A DNA stretch of 64,000 nucleotides from SZUA-448 sp964602475 (GCA_964602475.1 CAZRRN010000003.1:30918-94917), one strand, 5' to 3'. Positions 25,579-34,914 are shown, numbered from the stretch's first letter. The notes: generated by a model not told the origin, from the sequence alone. Numbers and translations: made by a program.

Positions 25579-25896
25579 ATGGAGAATAACAGAAACTGCC
25601 GCTTAAATCTGATACAGGTCAAATTAATTAAAATTGCAGACCAAAAGAATGTAAAGGTTCAGGTACTTGAACAGGGAACCGGTTGTACTCTTCCCGAAGG
25701 AGTCTGCAGCAGAGCTGTAATTGCAACAGCATATGAACTTGGACTGGTGGATCGGAAGATAACGATTCATACCGGACAGGGTGAGCTAGAGGTGGAAATA
25801 ACAGAAAGTGGTTCTGTAAAGCTGTTTGGTGAAGCAAAGAAACAGGCATCCTTGATTGTTTCAAAAGAGGTTCTACGCTGTCTTATAGATAAATAG
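25579..25896 (+). CDS. Stand-alone DapF-like C-terminal half protein
   Basis: A 105-residue protein resembling only the second half of diaminopimelate epimerase: VQVLEQGTGCTLPEGVCSRA aligns with the ERGxGET-x-ACGTGAC region, and LGLVDRKITIHTGQGELEVE with its following strands. DapF proteins are about 270 residues with two catalytic cysteines, one per half. Here the N-terminal half is absent and the Cys of ACGTG appears replaced by Glu, so epimerase activity is unlikely. It may be a repurposed domain or a remnant, although frame, ribosome binding site (GGGGA) and terminator are intact. ATG 25579 is used; the longer frame runs back through the leader repeat. Confidence 0.65.
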   Translation: MENNRNCRLNLIQVKLIKIADQKNVKVQVLEQGTGCTLPEGVCSRAVIATAYELGLVDRKITIHTGQGELEVEITESGSVKLFGEAKKQASLIVSKEVLRCLIDK

Positions 25897-25943
25897 CTTA
25901 ATAAATATTATTCTGCAAACTATGCCTTGCAGGATTGATATTA

Positions 25944-25972
25944 GAGAACGGATTACACTCCGTTCTCTTTTT
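25944..25972 (+). terminator. Intrinsic terminator after the DapF-like gene
   Basis: GAGAACGGA (25944-25952), loop TTACAC, TCCGTTCTC (25959-25967), then five Ts. Confidence 0.95.
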
Positions 25973-26031
25973 ACTTATTAGCAGTAAGTTTTGCTGATGA
26001 CATAGACACGACAAGCGCTTGCAAAAAAAAC

Positions 26032-26060
26032 TTGAAATCAATGACCAGTCATAGTATGAT
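26032..26060 (+). promoter_or_regulatory. Sigma-A type promoter for glgP
   Basis: TTGAAA (26032-26037), a 17-base spacer and TATGAT (26055-26060), giving a leader of about 70 bases before the glgP ATG. Confidence 0.8.
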
Positions 26061-26134
26061 AGGTATCATAATTAAGCTGAATCGGAGTAAAGAACCGGAA
26101 GGAGGAAGCCGTACGGAGTGCGGCGGAATGATAA

Positions 26135-28585
26135 ATGAAGATAGATAAAGAAGAATTTAAGGAGCAGGTGCAGGGGAATCTGATTACTTTGTTCCGTAAG
26201 GATACAGAGACGGCAAATCCGCAGCAGCTGTTTCAGGCAGTTGCAATTACGGTTCGTGATTATATTATGGATGCCTGGCTGGCAACTGCAAAGAGCTTTA
26301 AGGAAGCCAATGTAAAGTGTGTATATTACATGTCCATGGAATTTCTGATGGGAAGAGCCCTTGGAAATAATATTATCAATCTCTGTGCAGAAAAGGAAAT
26401 CCGTGAAGCGCTGGAGGAGCTCGGGCTCGATCTCAATGTTCTTGAAGATCAGGAGCCGGACGCGGCACTTGGCAATGGTGGTCTTGGACGGCTGGCAGCC
26501 TGCTTTCTGGACTCCCTTTCTTCGCTCGGATATCCTGCATACGGCTGTGGAATTCGTTACAAGTACGGAATGTTTGAGCAGAAGATTGAAAACGGTTTTC
26601 AGGTTGAGGTTCCGGATAACTGGCTGAAGTATGGAAATCCATTCGAAATGAAGCGAGCAGAGCATTCCAAGGAAATTCGTTTCTACGGTTATGTCCGTAT
26701 GCTGAAGGACGAGATGGGAAGAGAACACTTTACCGTTGAAGATTATCAGGCGGTTACTGCGGTACCGTATGATATTCCTGTCGTAGGCTACGGTAATAAC
26801 ATTGTCAATACACTTCGAATCTGGGATGCGGAAGCAGTCCAGACATTTAGCTTGGATTCTTTTGACAAAGGAGACTATTATAAAGCTGTTGAACAACAGA
26901 ATCTTGCAAATACAATATGTGAGGTACTTTACCCGAATGATAACCATTATGCCGGCAAGGAGCTTCGGCTGAAGCAGCAGTATTTCTTCATTTCCGCGAG
27001 TCTTCAAAGAGCGGTGGAGCAGTATCTTGAGAACAATAAAGACATTACCAAATTGTATGAAAAAGCTTGTTTTCAGATGAATGATACTCATCCGACCGTA
27101 GCGGTACCGGAGCTGATGCGTATTCTGATGGACGACTACGGTCTGTCATGGGACGAAGCATGGGAAGTTACAACCAAATCCGTTGCCTATACGAATCATA
27201 CAATCATGTCAGAAGCACTGGAAAAGTGGCCGATTGACCTCTTTTCGAAGCTTCTTCCCCGTATTTATCAGATTGTGGAAGAAATTAACCGACGCTTTCA
27301 GATGAAAATCGAACAGCAGTATCCAGGCAATCAGGATAAAATCGCCAAGATGGCAATTCTCTACGACGGACAGGTACGTATGGCTAATCTTGCAATCGTA
27401 GCCGGCTATTCGGTCAATGGTGTAGCACGCCTTCATACAGAGATTTTGAAAACGGTTCAGCTAAAAGATTTTTATGAGCTGTGGCCGGAGAAATTTAATA
27501 ATAAAACAAACGGAATTACACAGAGAAGGTTTCTTTTACATGGAAATCCGCTTCTTGCCGAATGGGTTACCAAGAAAGTCGGTGACGGGTGGATTACAGA
27601 TCTAAAACAGATTGAGGGAATTCTTCCATGTATTGAAAAGGAAGCAGACCGGAATGAATTTATGGAAATTAAGCGTAATAATAAACTGCGACTTGCTGCC
27701 TACATCAAGGAACATAATGGAGTAGAAGTTAATCCGGATTCAATCTTTGATGTCCAGGTGAAGCGTCTGCATGAGTACAAACGTCAGCTGCTGAATATTC
27801 TGCACGTAATGTATCTCTATCGGAAGCTGAAGGAAAATCCTGCGATGGAGTTCTATCCGAGGACGTTTATCTTCGGAGCAAAGGCCTCTGCAGGATACCG
27901 ACGCGCAAAGGCTGTAATAAAGCTGATAAACAGCGTCGGTGATGTAGTTAACAATGATCCTTCCATTAACGGAAAAATCAAAGTCATTTTTATTGAGAAT
28001 TATCGTGTATCCAATGCAGAACTGATCTTTGCAGCATCGGATGTATCCGAGCAGATATCAACTGCAAGCAAGGAAGCTTCCGGAACCGGAAATATGAAGT
28101 TCATGCTGAACGGAGCTGTTACACTTGGAACCATGGACGGCGCCAATGTGGAAATCGTAGAGGAGGTCGGAAGAGAGAACGCATTTATCTTCGGACTGAG
28201 TTCGGATGAGGTTATCCGTATGGAGCAGGACAAATCCTATAACCCGAAGGATGTATTTAACGCGGATCCCGAGCTGCAGGCAGTTCTTGGACAGCTGATT
28301 GACGGTACTTATTCGCCGCATGACCGTGATCTGTTCCGTGAGCTGTACAATTCACTATTGGAAACCAATGGCTTTGACCGTGCAGACCAGTTCTTTATCC
28401 TGAAGGATTTTCGCTCCTATGCAGCAGCACAGGAGGAGGTTGAAAAAGCATACCGTGACCGCGAACACTGGGCAAGGATGGCGATGCAGAATACCGCAAA
28501 ATGCGGTAAATTCTCAAGTGACCGGACGATAGAGGAATATGTTCAGGATCTGTGGCATCTTAAGAAACAGACAGTTACTTTATAA
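26135..28585 (+). CDS. glgP: Glycogen/maltodextrin phosphorylase
   Basis: An 816-residue GT35 phosphorylase that releases glucose-1-phosphate from alpha-1,4-glucans with phosphate and PLP. Visible are YYMSMEFLMGRALGNNI, GNGGLGRLAACFLDSL, NPDSIFDVQVKRLHEYKRQ and the PLP-binding K655 in SGTGNMKFMLNGAVTLGTMD. The length matches bacterial GlgP. It has its own promoter and a strong terminator, so it is monocistronic rather than part of a glg operon. The ribosome binding site before ATG 26135 is weak (GGCGGA). With the GH13 enzyme at 52 kb it would handle stored or imported alpha-glucan. Confidence 0.97.
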   Translation: MKIDKEEFKEQVQGNLITLFRKDTETANPQQLFQAVAITVRDYIMDAWLATAKSFKEANVKCVYYMSMEFLMGRALGNNIINLCAEKEIREALEELGLDLNVLEDQEPDAALGNGGLGRLAACFLDSLSSLGYPAYGCGIRYKYGMFEQKIENGFQVEVPDNWLKYGNPFEMKRAEHSKEIRFYGYVRMLKDEMGREHFTVEDYQAVTAVPYDIPVVGYGNNIVNTLRIWDAEAVQTFSLDSFDKGDYYKAVEQQNLANTICEVLYPNDNHYAGKELRLKQQYFFISASLQRAVEQYLENNKDITKLYEKACFQMNDTHPTVAVPELMRILMDDYGLSWDEAWEVTTKSVAYTNHTIMSEALEKWPIDLFSKLLPRIYQIVEEINRRFQMKIEQQYPGNQDKIAKMAILYDGQVRMANLAIVAGYSVNGVARLHTEILKTVQLKDFYELWPEKFNNKTNGITQRRFLLHGNPLLAEWVTKKVGDGWITDLKQIEGILPCIEKEADRNEFMEIKRNNKLRLAAYIKEHNGVEVNPDSIFDVQVKRLHEYKRQLLNILHVMYLYRKLKENPAMEFYPRTFIFGAKASAGYRRAKAVIKLINSVGDVVNNDPSINGKIKVIFIENYRVSNAELIFAASDVSEQISTASKEASGTGNMKFMLNGAVTLGTMDGANVEIVEEVGRENAFIFGLSSDEVIRMEQDKSYNPKDVFNADPELQAVLGQLIDGTYSPHDRDLFRELYNSLLETNGFDRADQFFILKDFRSYAAAQEEVEKAYRDREHWARMAMQNTAKCGKFSSDRTIEEYVQDLWHLKKQTVTL

Positions 28586-28605
28586 TTTAAGCAAAAAAAT
28601 AATTC

Positions 28606-28655
28606 AGAACCTTTGGATAACTGGCAGATGCCAGGATCCGGAGGTTCTTTTTTTT
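28606..28655 (+). terminator. Intrinsic terminator after glgP
   Basis: AGAACCTTTGGAT pairs with ATCCGGAGGTTCT over 13 bp (two G-U), enclosing a second hairpin CTGGC-AGAT-GCCAG, followed by a long T run. Confidence 0.93.
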
Positions 28656-28662
28656 CTAAGGA

Positions 28663-28704
28663 TTCTTAATGGTTTCTTAATCAAATGCCTACTTTTATCT
28701 TAAT
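28663..28704 (+). promoter_or_regulatory. Tandem TTCTTAAT boxes upstream of the GT2-PAP2 pair
   Basis: TTCTTAAT at 28663-28670 and again at 28674-28681, exactly 11 bases apart, plus ATCTTAAT at 28697-28704, 23 bases further. One-turn spacing of short direct repeats is typical of sites for OmpR/PhoB-type regulators. The regulator is unknown. Confidence 0.4.
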
Positions 28705-28845
28705 ACATTTCGGACTACACTGTACTCGTAAAATGACACAGATAATTACACGGTTGAGATGGAGTACAAGTTTGAATGATCGCATGTTAGAATCTGAAAT
28801 TCTAGTTATGAACTAAACAAAAATACTCCGGAATGAGAGGCAATG

Positions 28846-29862
28846 ATGAATAAACGACTTACAGTAGCAATTCCCTGTTACAATTCGGAAGCATATATGA
28901 GAAACGCAGTGGAGAGCGTTCTTGCTGTGGATGATATTGAAATCATAATTGTAAATGATGGATCTAAGGATCATACCGGTGAGATTGCGGATGAATACGC
29001 TATGCTGTATCCAGACAGAGTACGAGCGATACATCAAGAGAACGGAGGGCATGGAGCTGCAGTAAATGCGGGAATGGCAGCGGCAGAGGGAACCTTCTTC
29101 AAGGTGCTGGACAGTGATGACCGTCTGGATTCCCTCGAACTCAGCAAGGTCATGAAGGTTCTGAATGAATCGGAGGAGCAGGGAATGATGTTAGATGCTC
29201 TGATTGCAAACTATGTGTACGACAAAGCCGAAGAAAACACCCGTCATGTGGTTCGTTATAACACTGTACTCCCCGTCGGCAGACCATTTACCTGGAAGGA
29301 AACAAAAAGGTTTCATCAGGGACAATATCTGCTGATGCATTCGTTGATATATCGAACGGAACTGCTAAGAAAATGTGGATTAACTCTTCCGAGGAAGACC
29401 TTCTATGTGGATAATATTTATGCTTATCAGCCTCTGCAGTATGCAAAAAAGCTGTATTACTGTGATGTGAATCTCTACTTGTACTATATAGGCAGGGAGG
29501 ATCAGTCGGTGAATCAGAAGGTTATGATCGGTCGGGTTGACCAGCAGCTCCGTGTTAACCGCCTGATGATTGACAGTGTGAAGCTTTGGGAGGTTGAGGA
29601 GCCAAAATGCCGTGAATATATGATGTCATATCTCGGAATCATGATGACGGTATCTTCAATTCTCCTGATTAAGGAAGGCTCGGAAGAAAGTCTGAGGAAG
29701 CGTGACCAGCTGTGGCAGTATCTGAGAGAACGTGATGAAGTACTGTATCAGTGTATTTCCAGAGGAGTGGTAAACCGCTTTATGCGGACATCCTCCTACA
29801 TGGGACGTCAGATTGCCAAAACCGGCTATAGTATTTCACGTGCTATTTTTAAGTTCGCATAA
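28846..29862 (+). CDS. Glycosyltransferase family 2
   Basis: A 338-residue cytoplasmic GT-A fold glycosyltransferase without obvious transmembrane segments. It starts LTVAIPCYNSEAYMRNAVES, has IIIVNDGSKDHTGEIADEY and the metal-binding DSDD in FKVLDSDDRLD. The C-terminal part (FYVDNIYAYQPLQYAKKLYY) is typical of family 2 members that act on lipid-linked or surface glycans. Donor and acceptor unknown. Two adjacent ATGs exist; 28846 is preferred because GAGAGG is five bases away. It forms a pair with the PAP2 gene 13 bases downstream. Confidence 0.9.
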   Translation: MNKRLTVAIPCYNSEAYMRNAVESVLAVDDIEIIIVNDGSKDHTGEIADEYAMLYPDRVRAIHQENGGHGAAVNAGMAAAEGTFFKVLDSDDRLDSLELSKVMKVLNESEEQGMMLDALIANYVYDKAEENTRHVVRYNTVLPVGRPFTWKETKRFHQGQYLLMHSLIYRTELLRKCGLTLPRKTFYVDNIYAYQPLQYAKKLYYCDVNLYLYYIGREDQSVNQKVMIGRVDQQLRVNRLMIDSVKLWEVEEPKCREYMMSYLGIMMTVSSILLIKEGSEESLRKRDQLWQYLRERDEVLYQCISRGVVNRFMRTSSYMGRQIAKTGYSISRAIFKFA

Positions 29863-29875
29863 CATGGAGAAAACA

Positions 29876-30580
29876 ATGAAAAAACTTATATATAAATACC
29901 GCCATGCGGCTGCACTTTTATATTTTCCCTTTTATATCGCATGGTTTTTTCTCCTTGCAAATCGTGAGGAAGTTGTCTGGCACTATATCGAAAGTCCGCT
30001 GGATGCATATATTCCGTTTCTGGAGGTTTTCAGCATTCCGTATTATCTCTGGTTTGCTTTTGTTCCTGGCATCATGATTTATTTCTTTTTCCGTTCGAAG
30101 GAGGCCTTCTGCCGTTCGGCCGTCATGCTGTTCAGCGGAATGACGCTTTCCCTGATTGCCTTTACCGTGTACCCCACCGCGATTAATTTCCGACCGGAGC
30201 TGACTTTGCTTGGACGGAATAACTTTTGTATGAGGCTGGTGGAATTTATGTATGAAACAGATCCGGGAACTAATGTATTTCCTAGTATTCACTGCTTCAA
30301 TTCACTGGCTTTGATGATTTCGGTGAGAGAGGAACAATGTTCAAAGAATATTGCATGGCTGCGGATTGGATCGACGGTTCTGACCGTTTTGATTTGCCTT
30401 TCTACGGTTCTGATCAAACAGCATTCCGTGATTGATGTGGCGGGAGCTGTTGTAATGACTTCAGTGCTTTATGCGGTGATTTATCTGCCTGTCCGGATAA
30501 GGAACAGAAGAAGCTGTCCGCAGAACGTAATGTACAGAACAAAATTGCAGGAGTCTGAAGCGCACCGAACCGCGGCTTAA
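29876..30580 (+). CDS. PAP2 superfamily membrane phosphatase
   Basis: A 234-residue protein with about six transmembrane segments. The PAP2 catalytic motifs are visible: PSIHCFNSL (SxH) and STVLIKQHSVIDV (the HxxxD part). Such enzymes remove phosphate from phosphatidic acid, phosphatidylglycerol phosphate or undecaprenyl pyrophosphate. Next to a GT2 gene, a lipid-carrier or glycolipid role is likely. ATG 29876 follows TGGAGA at good spacing; the upstream ATG at 29864 contains that site. The C-terminal tail is basic and presumably cytoplasmic. Confidence 0.85.
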   Translation: MKKLIYKYRHAAALLYFPFYIAWFFLLANREEVVWHYIESPLDAYIPFLEVFSIPYYLWFAFVPGIMIYFFFRSKEAFCRSAVMLFSGMTLSLIAFTVYPTAINFRPELTLLGRNNFCMRLVEFMYETDPGTNVFPSIHCFNSLALMISVREEQCSKNIAWLRIGSTVLTVLICLSTVLIKQHSVIDVAGAVVMTSVLYAVIYLPVRIRNRRSCPQNVMYRTKLQESEAHRTAA

Positions 30581-30626
30581 CAAAATAATATAATATAAAA
30601 AAACAAAAAATGAGCAAGGAAATGAA

Positions 30627-30655
30627 TTGTATTTTATGGCGTCTTCCTGTATGAT
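30627..30655 (+). promoter_or_regulatory. Sigma-A type promoter for the beta-galactosidase gene
   Basis: TTGTAT (30627-30632), a 17-base spacer and TATGAT (30650-30655), 56 bases before the ATG. Confidence 0.7.
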
Positions 30656-30711
30656 AAAATCAATAAATGAGCAGAATAATTATGCTGGATTTTATGATAC
30701 AGGAGGATGCC

Positions 30712-33700
30712 ATGTCTTTATTTGAACGGAATCGGATTTCCGATCCGACCTATTTTGCCGTTAATCGTGAACCTGCGCACTCAAATCACAGGTATTTTAG
30801 GAGAGAACAGGAAATGAAAGAAGGAAACAGCACATTTTTCAGTTCTCTGAACGGAACCTGGAAGTTCCATTATGCTCCGGATTTTACACAGCTTCCAAAG
30901 GATTTTTATACAGTCGATTATGACTGCTCGGCCTGGGCAGACATCCGGGTACCGGGACATATGCAGTTTCAGGGCTTCGATCTACCGCAGTATGTGAATG
31001 TCATGTACCCATGGGATGGACATGAGAATATTTACGCAGGGGAAATACCACAAAAGTTTAATCCGGTTGGAAGCTACGTGACCAACTTCCGTGTGCCGGT
31101 TTTAATGCAGGAGGAACGGAAGTATCTGTCGTTTCAAGGGGTAGAAAGTGCTTTTGCCGTATGGGTGAACGGAAGCTTTGTAGGGTATTCCGAGGATTCG
31201 TTTACACCGGCTGATTTTGATATTACGGACTTGGTGCATAAGGGCGAGAACCGGCTTGCGGTACAAGTCTTTAAATGGAGCTCGGGAAGCTGGATGGAGG
31301 ATCAGGATTTCTGGCGGTTATCTGGCATCTTTCGTGATGTCTCGCTGTACTCAAGACCGCAGCTTCATGTAGAAGATTTGTTCATAAAGACAATTCTTGA
31401 TTCCGACTACCGGGATGCAGAGCTTTCCTTGACCCTTCAGCTGGGAATCAGCAGTCGGCTGGCAGAAAAGCTGAACTCCGGAAAAAAAGCAAAAATCAAG
31501 GCAGATTTATACCGTTGTGATCAGGGCGTGAAGAAGCCGGGAGTACTGCAAAGCTTTCTGATTGAGATTGCACAGCCCTCCGTGGAACCACTCACCGTGA
31601 GAACAAAAGTCAGCGCTCCTGCACTCTGGAGTGCGGAACATCCCAATCTGTATCTTCTGGAACTGCATGTTTATGATGACAGTGGGCGGCTGACGGAAAT
31701 CATTTCCCAACGGCTTGGATTCCGCTCCTTCGAAATGAAAGACGGTCTGATGTGCCTCAACGGGAAACGAATTGTTTTTTGTGGAACCAACCGGCATGAA
31801 TTCAGCTGCGATTACGGACGTGCTGTAACTTCAGATGAAATGGTGACCGATGTCTGGAATATGAAACGCCATAATATCAATGCGGTAAGAACCTCACATT
31901 ATCCGAACAACACTGAATTTTATGACCTCTGTGATGAATACGGACTTTATGTGATTGATGAAACCAATCTGGAAACACATGGAACATGGGACTACAGAGC
32001 GGAGAATTACTTAAATCCACATGCGATTCCGGAAGACAAACCGGAGTGGCATGACTGCGTAGTTGATCGTGCGAATTCAATGCTTCAGCGTGACAAGAAT
32101 CATCCGAGTATACTAATCTGGTCCTGTGGGAATGAATCCTCCGGCGGAAAGAATATTTTCGATATGTCGGAGCATTTCAGAAAATGTGACGATACCAGAC
32201 TGGTACACTACGAAGGTGTTGTACACGAACGGCGTTTCAATGATACCAGTGATATGGAAAGCCAGATGTATACAAAGGTGCCCGAGATCGAAGCATTTCT
32301 TGCCGAGAATACAGAAAAGCCGTTTATCTGCTGTGAATATACGCATGCTATGGGAAATTCAAACGGTGCTATGTATAAATACACGAATCTGGCTAAACGT
32401 GAACCGCGGTATCAGGGCGGATTTATCTGGGACTATATTGATCAGTCGATTCGCACGAAGAACCGATACGGGGAGGAGTTTCTTGCTTACGGCGGTGATT
32501 TTTCGGATCGTCCGAATGATCTGAATTTTTGTGTCAACGGATTTGTTAACGGCGACCGTACAAATTCTCCGAAGCTACAGGAAATCAAATTTAATTACAG
32601 CAGCTTTGACATTGTTCCGACCGCTTCAACCGTCAGGATTACCAACTATGCGTTGTTTACAAACGCATCCGAATATCTCTGCAGAATCTGTGTCGATAAG
32701 GACGGATATTGTGTGGAAAAGGGAACCTTAAGTGCTGCGGTGGCGCCGGGAGAAACAAAGGACTTTGAGCTTCCTGTCAGTGTACGGACTGAACCGGGTG
32801 AATATACCGTAACGGTTTCGCTCTGTCTGAAGGAGGACAGAAAATATGCATTAAAGGGCTATGAGATGTCCTTTGGACAATATGTGTATACTGTAGGGAA
32901 AGCAGCCAAGAAAAAATACACCAAAGAGGAGCTCGAACAGTTTGAGGTAGCGGACTGCAGGCATAATATCGGTGTAAGAGGAAGGAATTTTCATATTATT
33001 TTTGCTAAGGATAGAAATGATGGTATGATCTCTTATCGGTATCGTGGCCGTGAAATGTTGTCTGATACCGCATATCCGAATTTCTGGCGTGCTTCTACAG
33101 ATAATGACCGAGGCAATCAGATGCCGTGCCGTCTTGCACAGTGGAAGCTCGCAAGCGAATACCGGAAGAAAAAGCAGGTAAGCTGTGAGATGAGCGAAAA
33201 AGAAGCACATATATATTATGTCTATACGCTCTGCTCTGTGCCGGAGGTTGATGTGACGCTGGCGTATACGGTATTTCCTGACGGAACTGTCCGCACAAAA
33301 CTGGAATATAAGAAGGTAAAGGGAATGCCGGATCTTCCGGAGTTTGGTATGCTGCTACGGATTCCTGCGGAATTCACACATCTTGCATGGTATGGCAATG
33401 GACCCGAAGAAAGCTATTCTGACCGGAAGAAGGGTGCCAAAATAGGAACCTACTATAATGAAGTGATTGATAATCTTTCTGCTTATGTAATTCCGCAGGA
33501 ATGCGGGAATAAAACGGATGTCCGCTATGCGGAGTTGACAGATGATAGCGGCTTCGGACTGAGATTCACCGGAAATCCGCTGATGGAATTCTCAGCACTT
33601 CCCTGGACTCCGTACGAGATTGAACAGGCTTCCCATGCCTATGAGCTGCCGCCGATTCATCATACCGTGGTACGCCCGGCACTTGCACGTATGGGTGTCG

Positions 33701-33813
33701 GAGGGGACGACAGCTGGGGAGCGCCGGTTCATCCGGAATTCTGTCTGCCAAACCAGAATTACCGGTTTGTCTTTGACATGAAAGCGTTCTGTACAGAAGA
33801 AGAGAACAGCTAA
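30712..33813 (+). CDS. lacZ: Beta-galactosidase, glycoside hydrolase family 2
   Basis: A 1033-residue LacZ-type enzyme, close to the 1023 residues of the E. coli protein. No signal peptide, so it acts on imported lactose or beta-galactosides. The sugar-binding and immunoglobulin-like domains are followed by the catalytic barrel: acid/base E475 in WSCGNESSGG and nucleophile E542 in ICCEYTHAMGN. The C-terminal domain 5 is present (FWRASTDNDRGNQ, MLLRIPAEF, WYGNGPEESY). ATG 30712 follows AGGAGG. It ends with a four-base tail-to-tail overlap with the AI-2E family gene. Confidence 0.96.
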   Translation: MSLFERNRISDPTYFAVNREPAHSNHRYFRREQEMKEGNSTFFSSLNGTWKFHYAPDFTQLPKDFYTVDYDCSAWADIRVPGHMQFQGFDLPQYVNVMYPWDGHENIYAGEIPQKFNPVGSYVTNFRVPVLMQEERKYLSFQGVESAFAVWVNGSFVGYSEDSFTPADFDITDLVHKGENRLAVQVFKWSSGSWMEDQDFWRLSGIFRDVSLYSRPQLHVEDLFIKTILDSDYRDAELSLTLQLGISSRLAEKLNSGKKAKIKADLYRCDQGVKKPGVLQSFLIEIAQPSVEPLTVRTKVSAPALWSAEHPNLYLLELHVYDDSGRLTEIISQRLGFRSFEMKDGLMCLNGKRIVFCGTNRHEFSCDYGRAVTSDEMVTDVWNMKRHNINAVRTSHYPNNTEFYDLCDEYGLYVIDETNLETHGTWDYRAENYLNPHAIPEDKPEWHDCVVDRANSMLQRDKNHPSILIWSCGNESSGGKNIFDMSEHFRKCDDTRLVHYEGVVHERRFNDTSDMESQMYTKVPEIEAFLAENTEKPFICCEYTHAMGNSNGAMYKYTNLAKREPRYQGGFIWDYIDQSIRTKNRYGEEFLAYGGDFSDRPNDLNFCVNGFVNGDRTNSPKLQEIKFNYSSFDIVPTASTVRITNYALFTNASEYLCRICVDKDGYCVEKGTLSAAVAPGETKDFELPVSVRTEPGEYTVTVSLCLKEDRKYALKGYEMSFGQYVYTVGKAAKKKYTKEELEQFEVADCRHNIGVRGRNFHIIFAKDRNDGMISYRYRGREMLSDTAYPNFWRASTDNDRGNQMPCRLAQWKLASEYRKKKQVSCEMSEKEAHIYYVYTLCSVPEVDVTLAYTVFPDGTVRTKLEYKKVKGMPDLPEFGMLLRIPAEFTHLAWYGNGPEESYSDRKKGAKIGTYYNEVIDNLSAYVIPQECGNKTDVRYAELTDDSGFGLRFTGNPLMEFSALPWTPYEIEQASHAYELPPIHHTVVRPALARMGVGGDDSWGAPVHPEFCLPNQNYRFVFDMKAFCTEEENS

Positions 33814-34853
33814 CCGGCCGGTGGTTCGGACACATTCATATCCCAGACTGATTTGATGATGACAAGACCAAGCGGTCCAAGCAGAAAACCAGCAATACCG
33901 AACAACCGGATGCCGAGATACATGGCAGCAAGGGTATAGAGAGGGCGGATACCGATTCCCTTTCCGAAAAGTTTCGGCTCAAGGACTTCACGTAGAACAA
34001 GACACAGGATATAGACAGTCAGCAAAATAGCCGCTTCAAAGAAGCTGCGCCGGAAGCATAGAACTATGCACCAGGGAATCAGAATCATACCGCTCCCAAG
34101 AATCGGAAATGCATCCAGTACAGCGATACAGATACCGAGAAGCAGCGCGTAAGGATTCCTAATAATGAACAATCCGATGCTGCATATTGTGGCGACAAAA
34201 AGAATAATAATTGCTTGTGTCCGCAGGTAGGCGAAACCCGAGCAGCGCAGACGTTCCAGAACAGGAGAAACGATTGGATACAGGAAGGAAGCACGGAACC
34301 TCTCGGTGTATTCCTCCATATCCTTAATCAGAAGGAGCGCTGCCACAACAATGATGATAAAGAGTGTCAGCAGCTCAGCGGTTCCGAGTGCGGCTCGAAG
34401 GGTGTGCTCTGTAAGGCGTGGCAGTAATGTAGTCTGTATAGTCTCTACGAGTCCCTCCAGCTGGGATTCCAGTGCAAGATGAACTGTTCCGGCTTCCAGC
34501 TTAAGAATCCGGTCACAGCCACCGCAGAGTGTCTCATATCGTTCAAGAAGATTTGTTCGGTAGACAGGAAATTGACCAAAGAGTGCAATCAGCTGTCGAA
34601 CCAGACCACGCAGAAGACAGAAAAGCCCAGTCAAAAGACCTGCTGTCAGTGCGAGAATACCGATAAAGCCGCTGATTATTGTGGGAATATGGAGTTTTGT
34701 TTTGAGAAACCGCACCGGACGTCTTAGACATTTTGCAATAAGATAGGCAAGCAGAAACGGAATCAGCATGGAAAGCAGATACCGGAAGCTTAAGTAGACA
34801 GCAAGACCGGTAATCAGGAGCAGAAAGGATTTACGTAACCATCCGCTTTGCAT
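33810..34853 (-). CDS. AI-2E family transporter (YtvI/PerM-like)
   Basis: A 347-residue polytopic membrane protein. A central soluble helical stretch (about residues 95-190) is followed by the conserved C-terminal membrane block with FPILGSGMILIPW, REVLEPKLFGKGIGIRPLYT and GFLLGPLGLVI. In spore formers the YtvI branch is expressed during sporulation; AI-2 or other substrates are only inferred for the family. The frame extends to 34931 through an 18-bp inverted repeat; ATG 34853 after GTGAGGT is preferred and begins past that repeat. Confidence 0.85.
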   Translation of the reverse strand: MQSGWLRKSFLLLITGLAVYLSFRYLLSMLIPFLLAYLIAKCLRRPVRFLKTKLHIPTIISGFIGILALTAGLLTGLFCLLRGLVRQLIALFGQFPVYRTNLLERYETLCGGCDRILKLEAGTVHLALESQLEGLVETIQTTLLPRLTEHTLRAALGTAELLTLFIIIVVAALLLIKDMEEYTERFRASFLYPIVSPVLERLRCSGFAYLRTQAIIILFVATICSIGLFIIRNPYALLLGICIAVLDAFPILGSGMILIPWCIVLCFRRSFFEAAILLTVYILCLVLREVLEPKLFGKGIGIRPLYTLAAMYLGIRLFGIAGFLLGPLGLVIIKSVWDMNVSEPPAG

Positions 34854-34874
34854 ACATGGGTACCTCACAATGAA

Positions 34875-34914
34875 TAATATGGCATACCGCAGAACACTGC
34901 GGTATGCCATATTA
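34875..34914. terminator. Perfect 18-bp inverted repeat between two minus-strand genes
   Basis: TAATATGGCATACCGCAG (34875-34892), loop AACA, and its exact complement (34897-34914). It lies 36 bases after the kinase-like gene stops and 22 bases before the AI-2E family start. The U-tract on the minus strand is weak (ATTCATTGT), so termination may be partial; mRNA protection is an alternative. Confidence 0.6.

Noticed and set aside
25264..25581. Leader repeats as a CRISPR array or insertion sequence ends
   Set aside because: Copies are dispersed, not regularly spaced, have no spacers, no transposase and no target duplications; they keep a fixed position relative to start codons.
26072..27091. 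339-codon open frame antisense to glgP
   Set aside because: Shadow of glgP codon use, rich in Cys, His and Ile, without a start signal.
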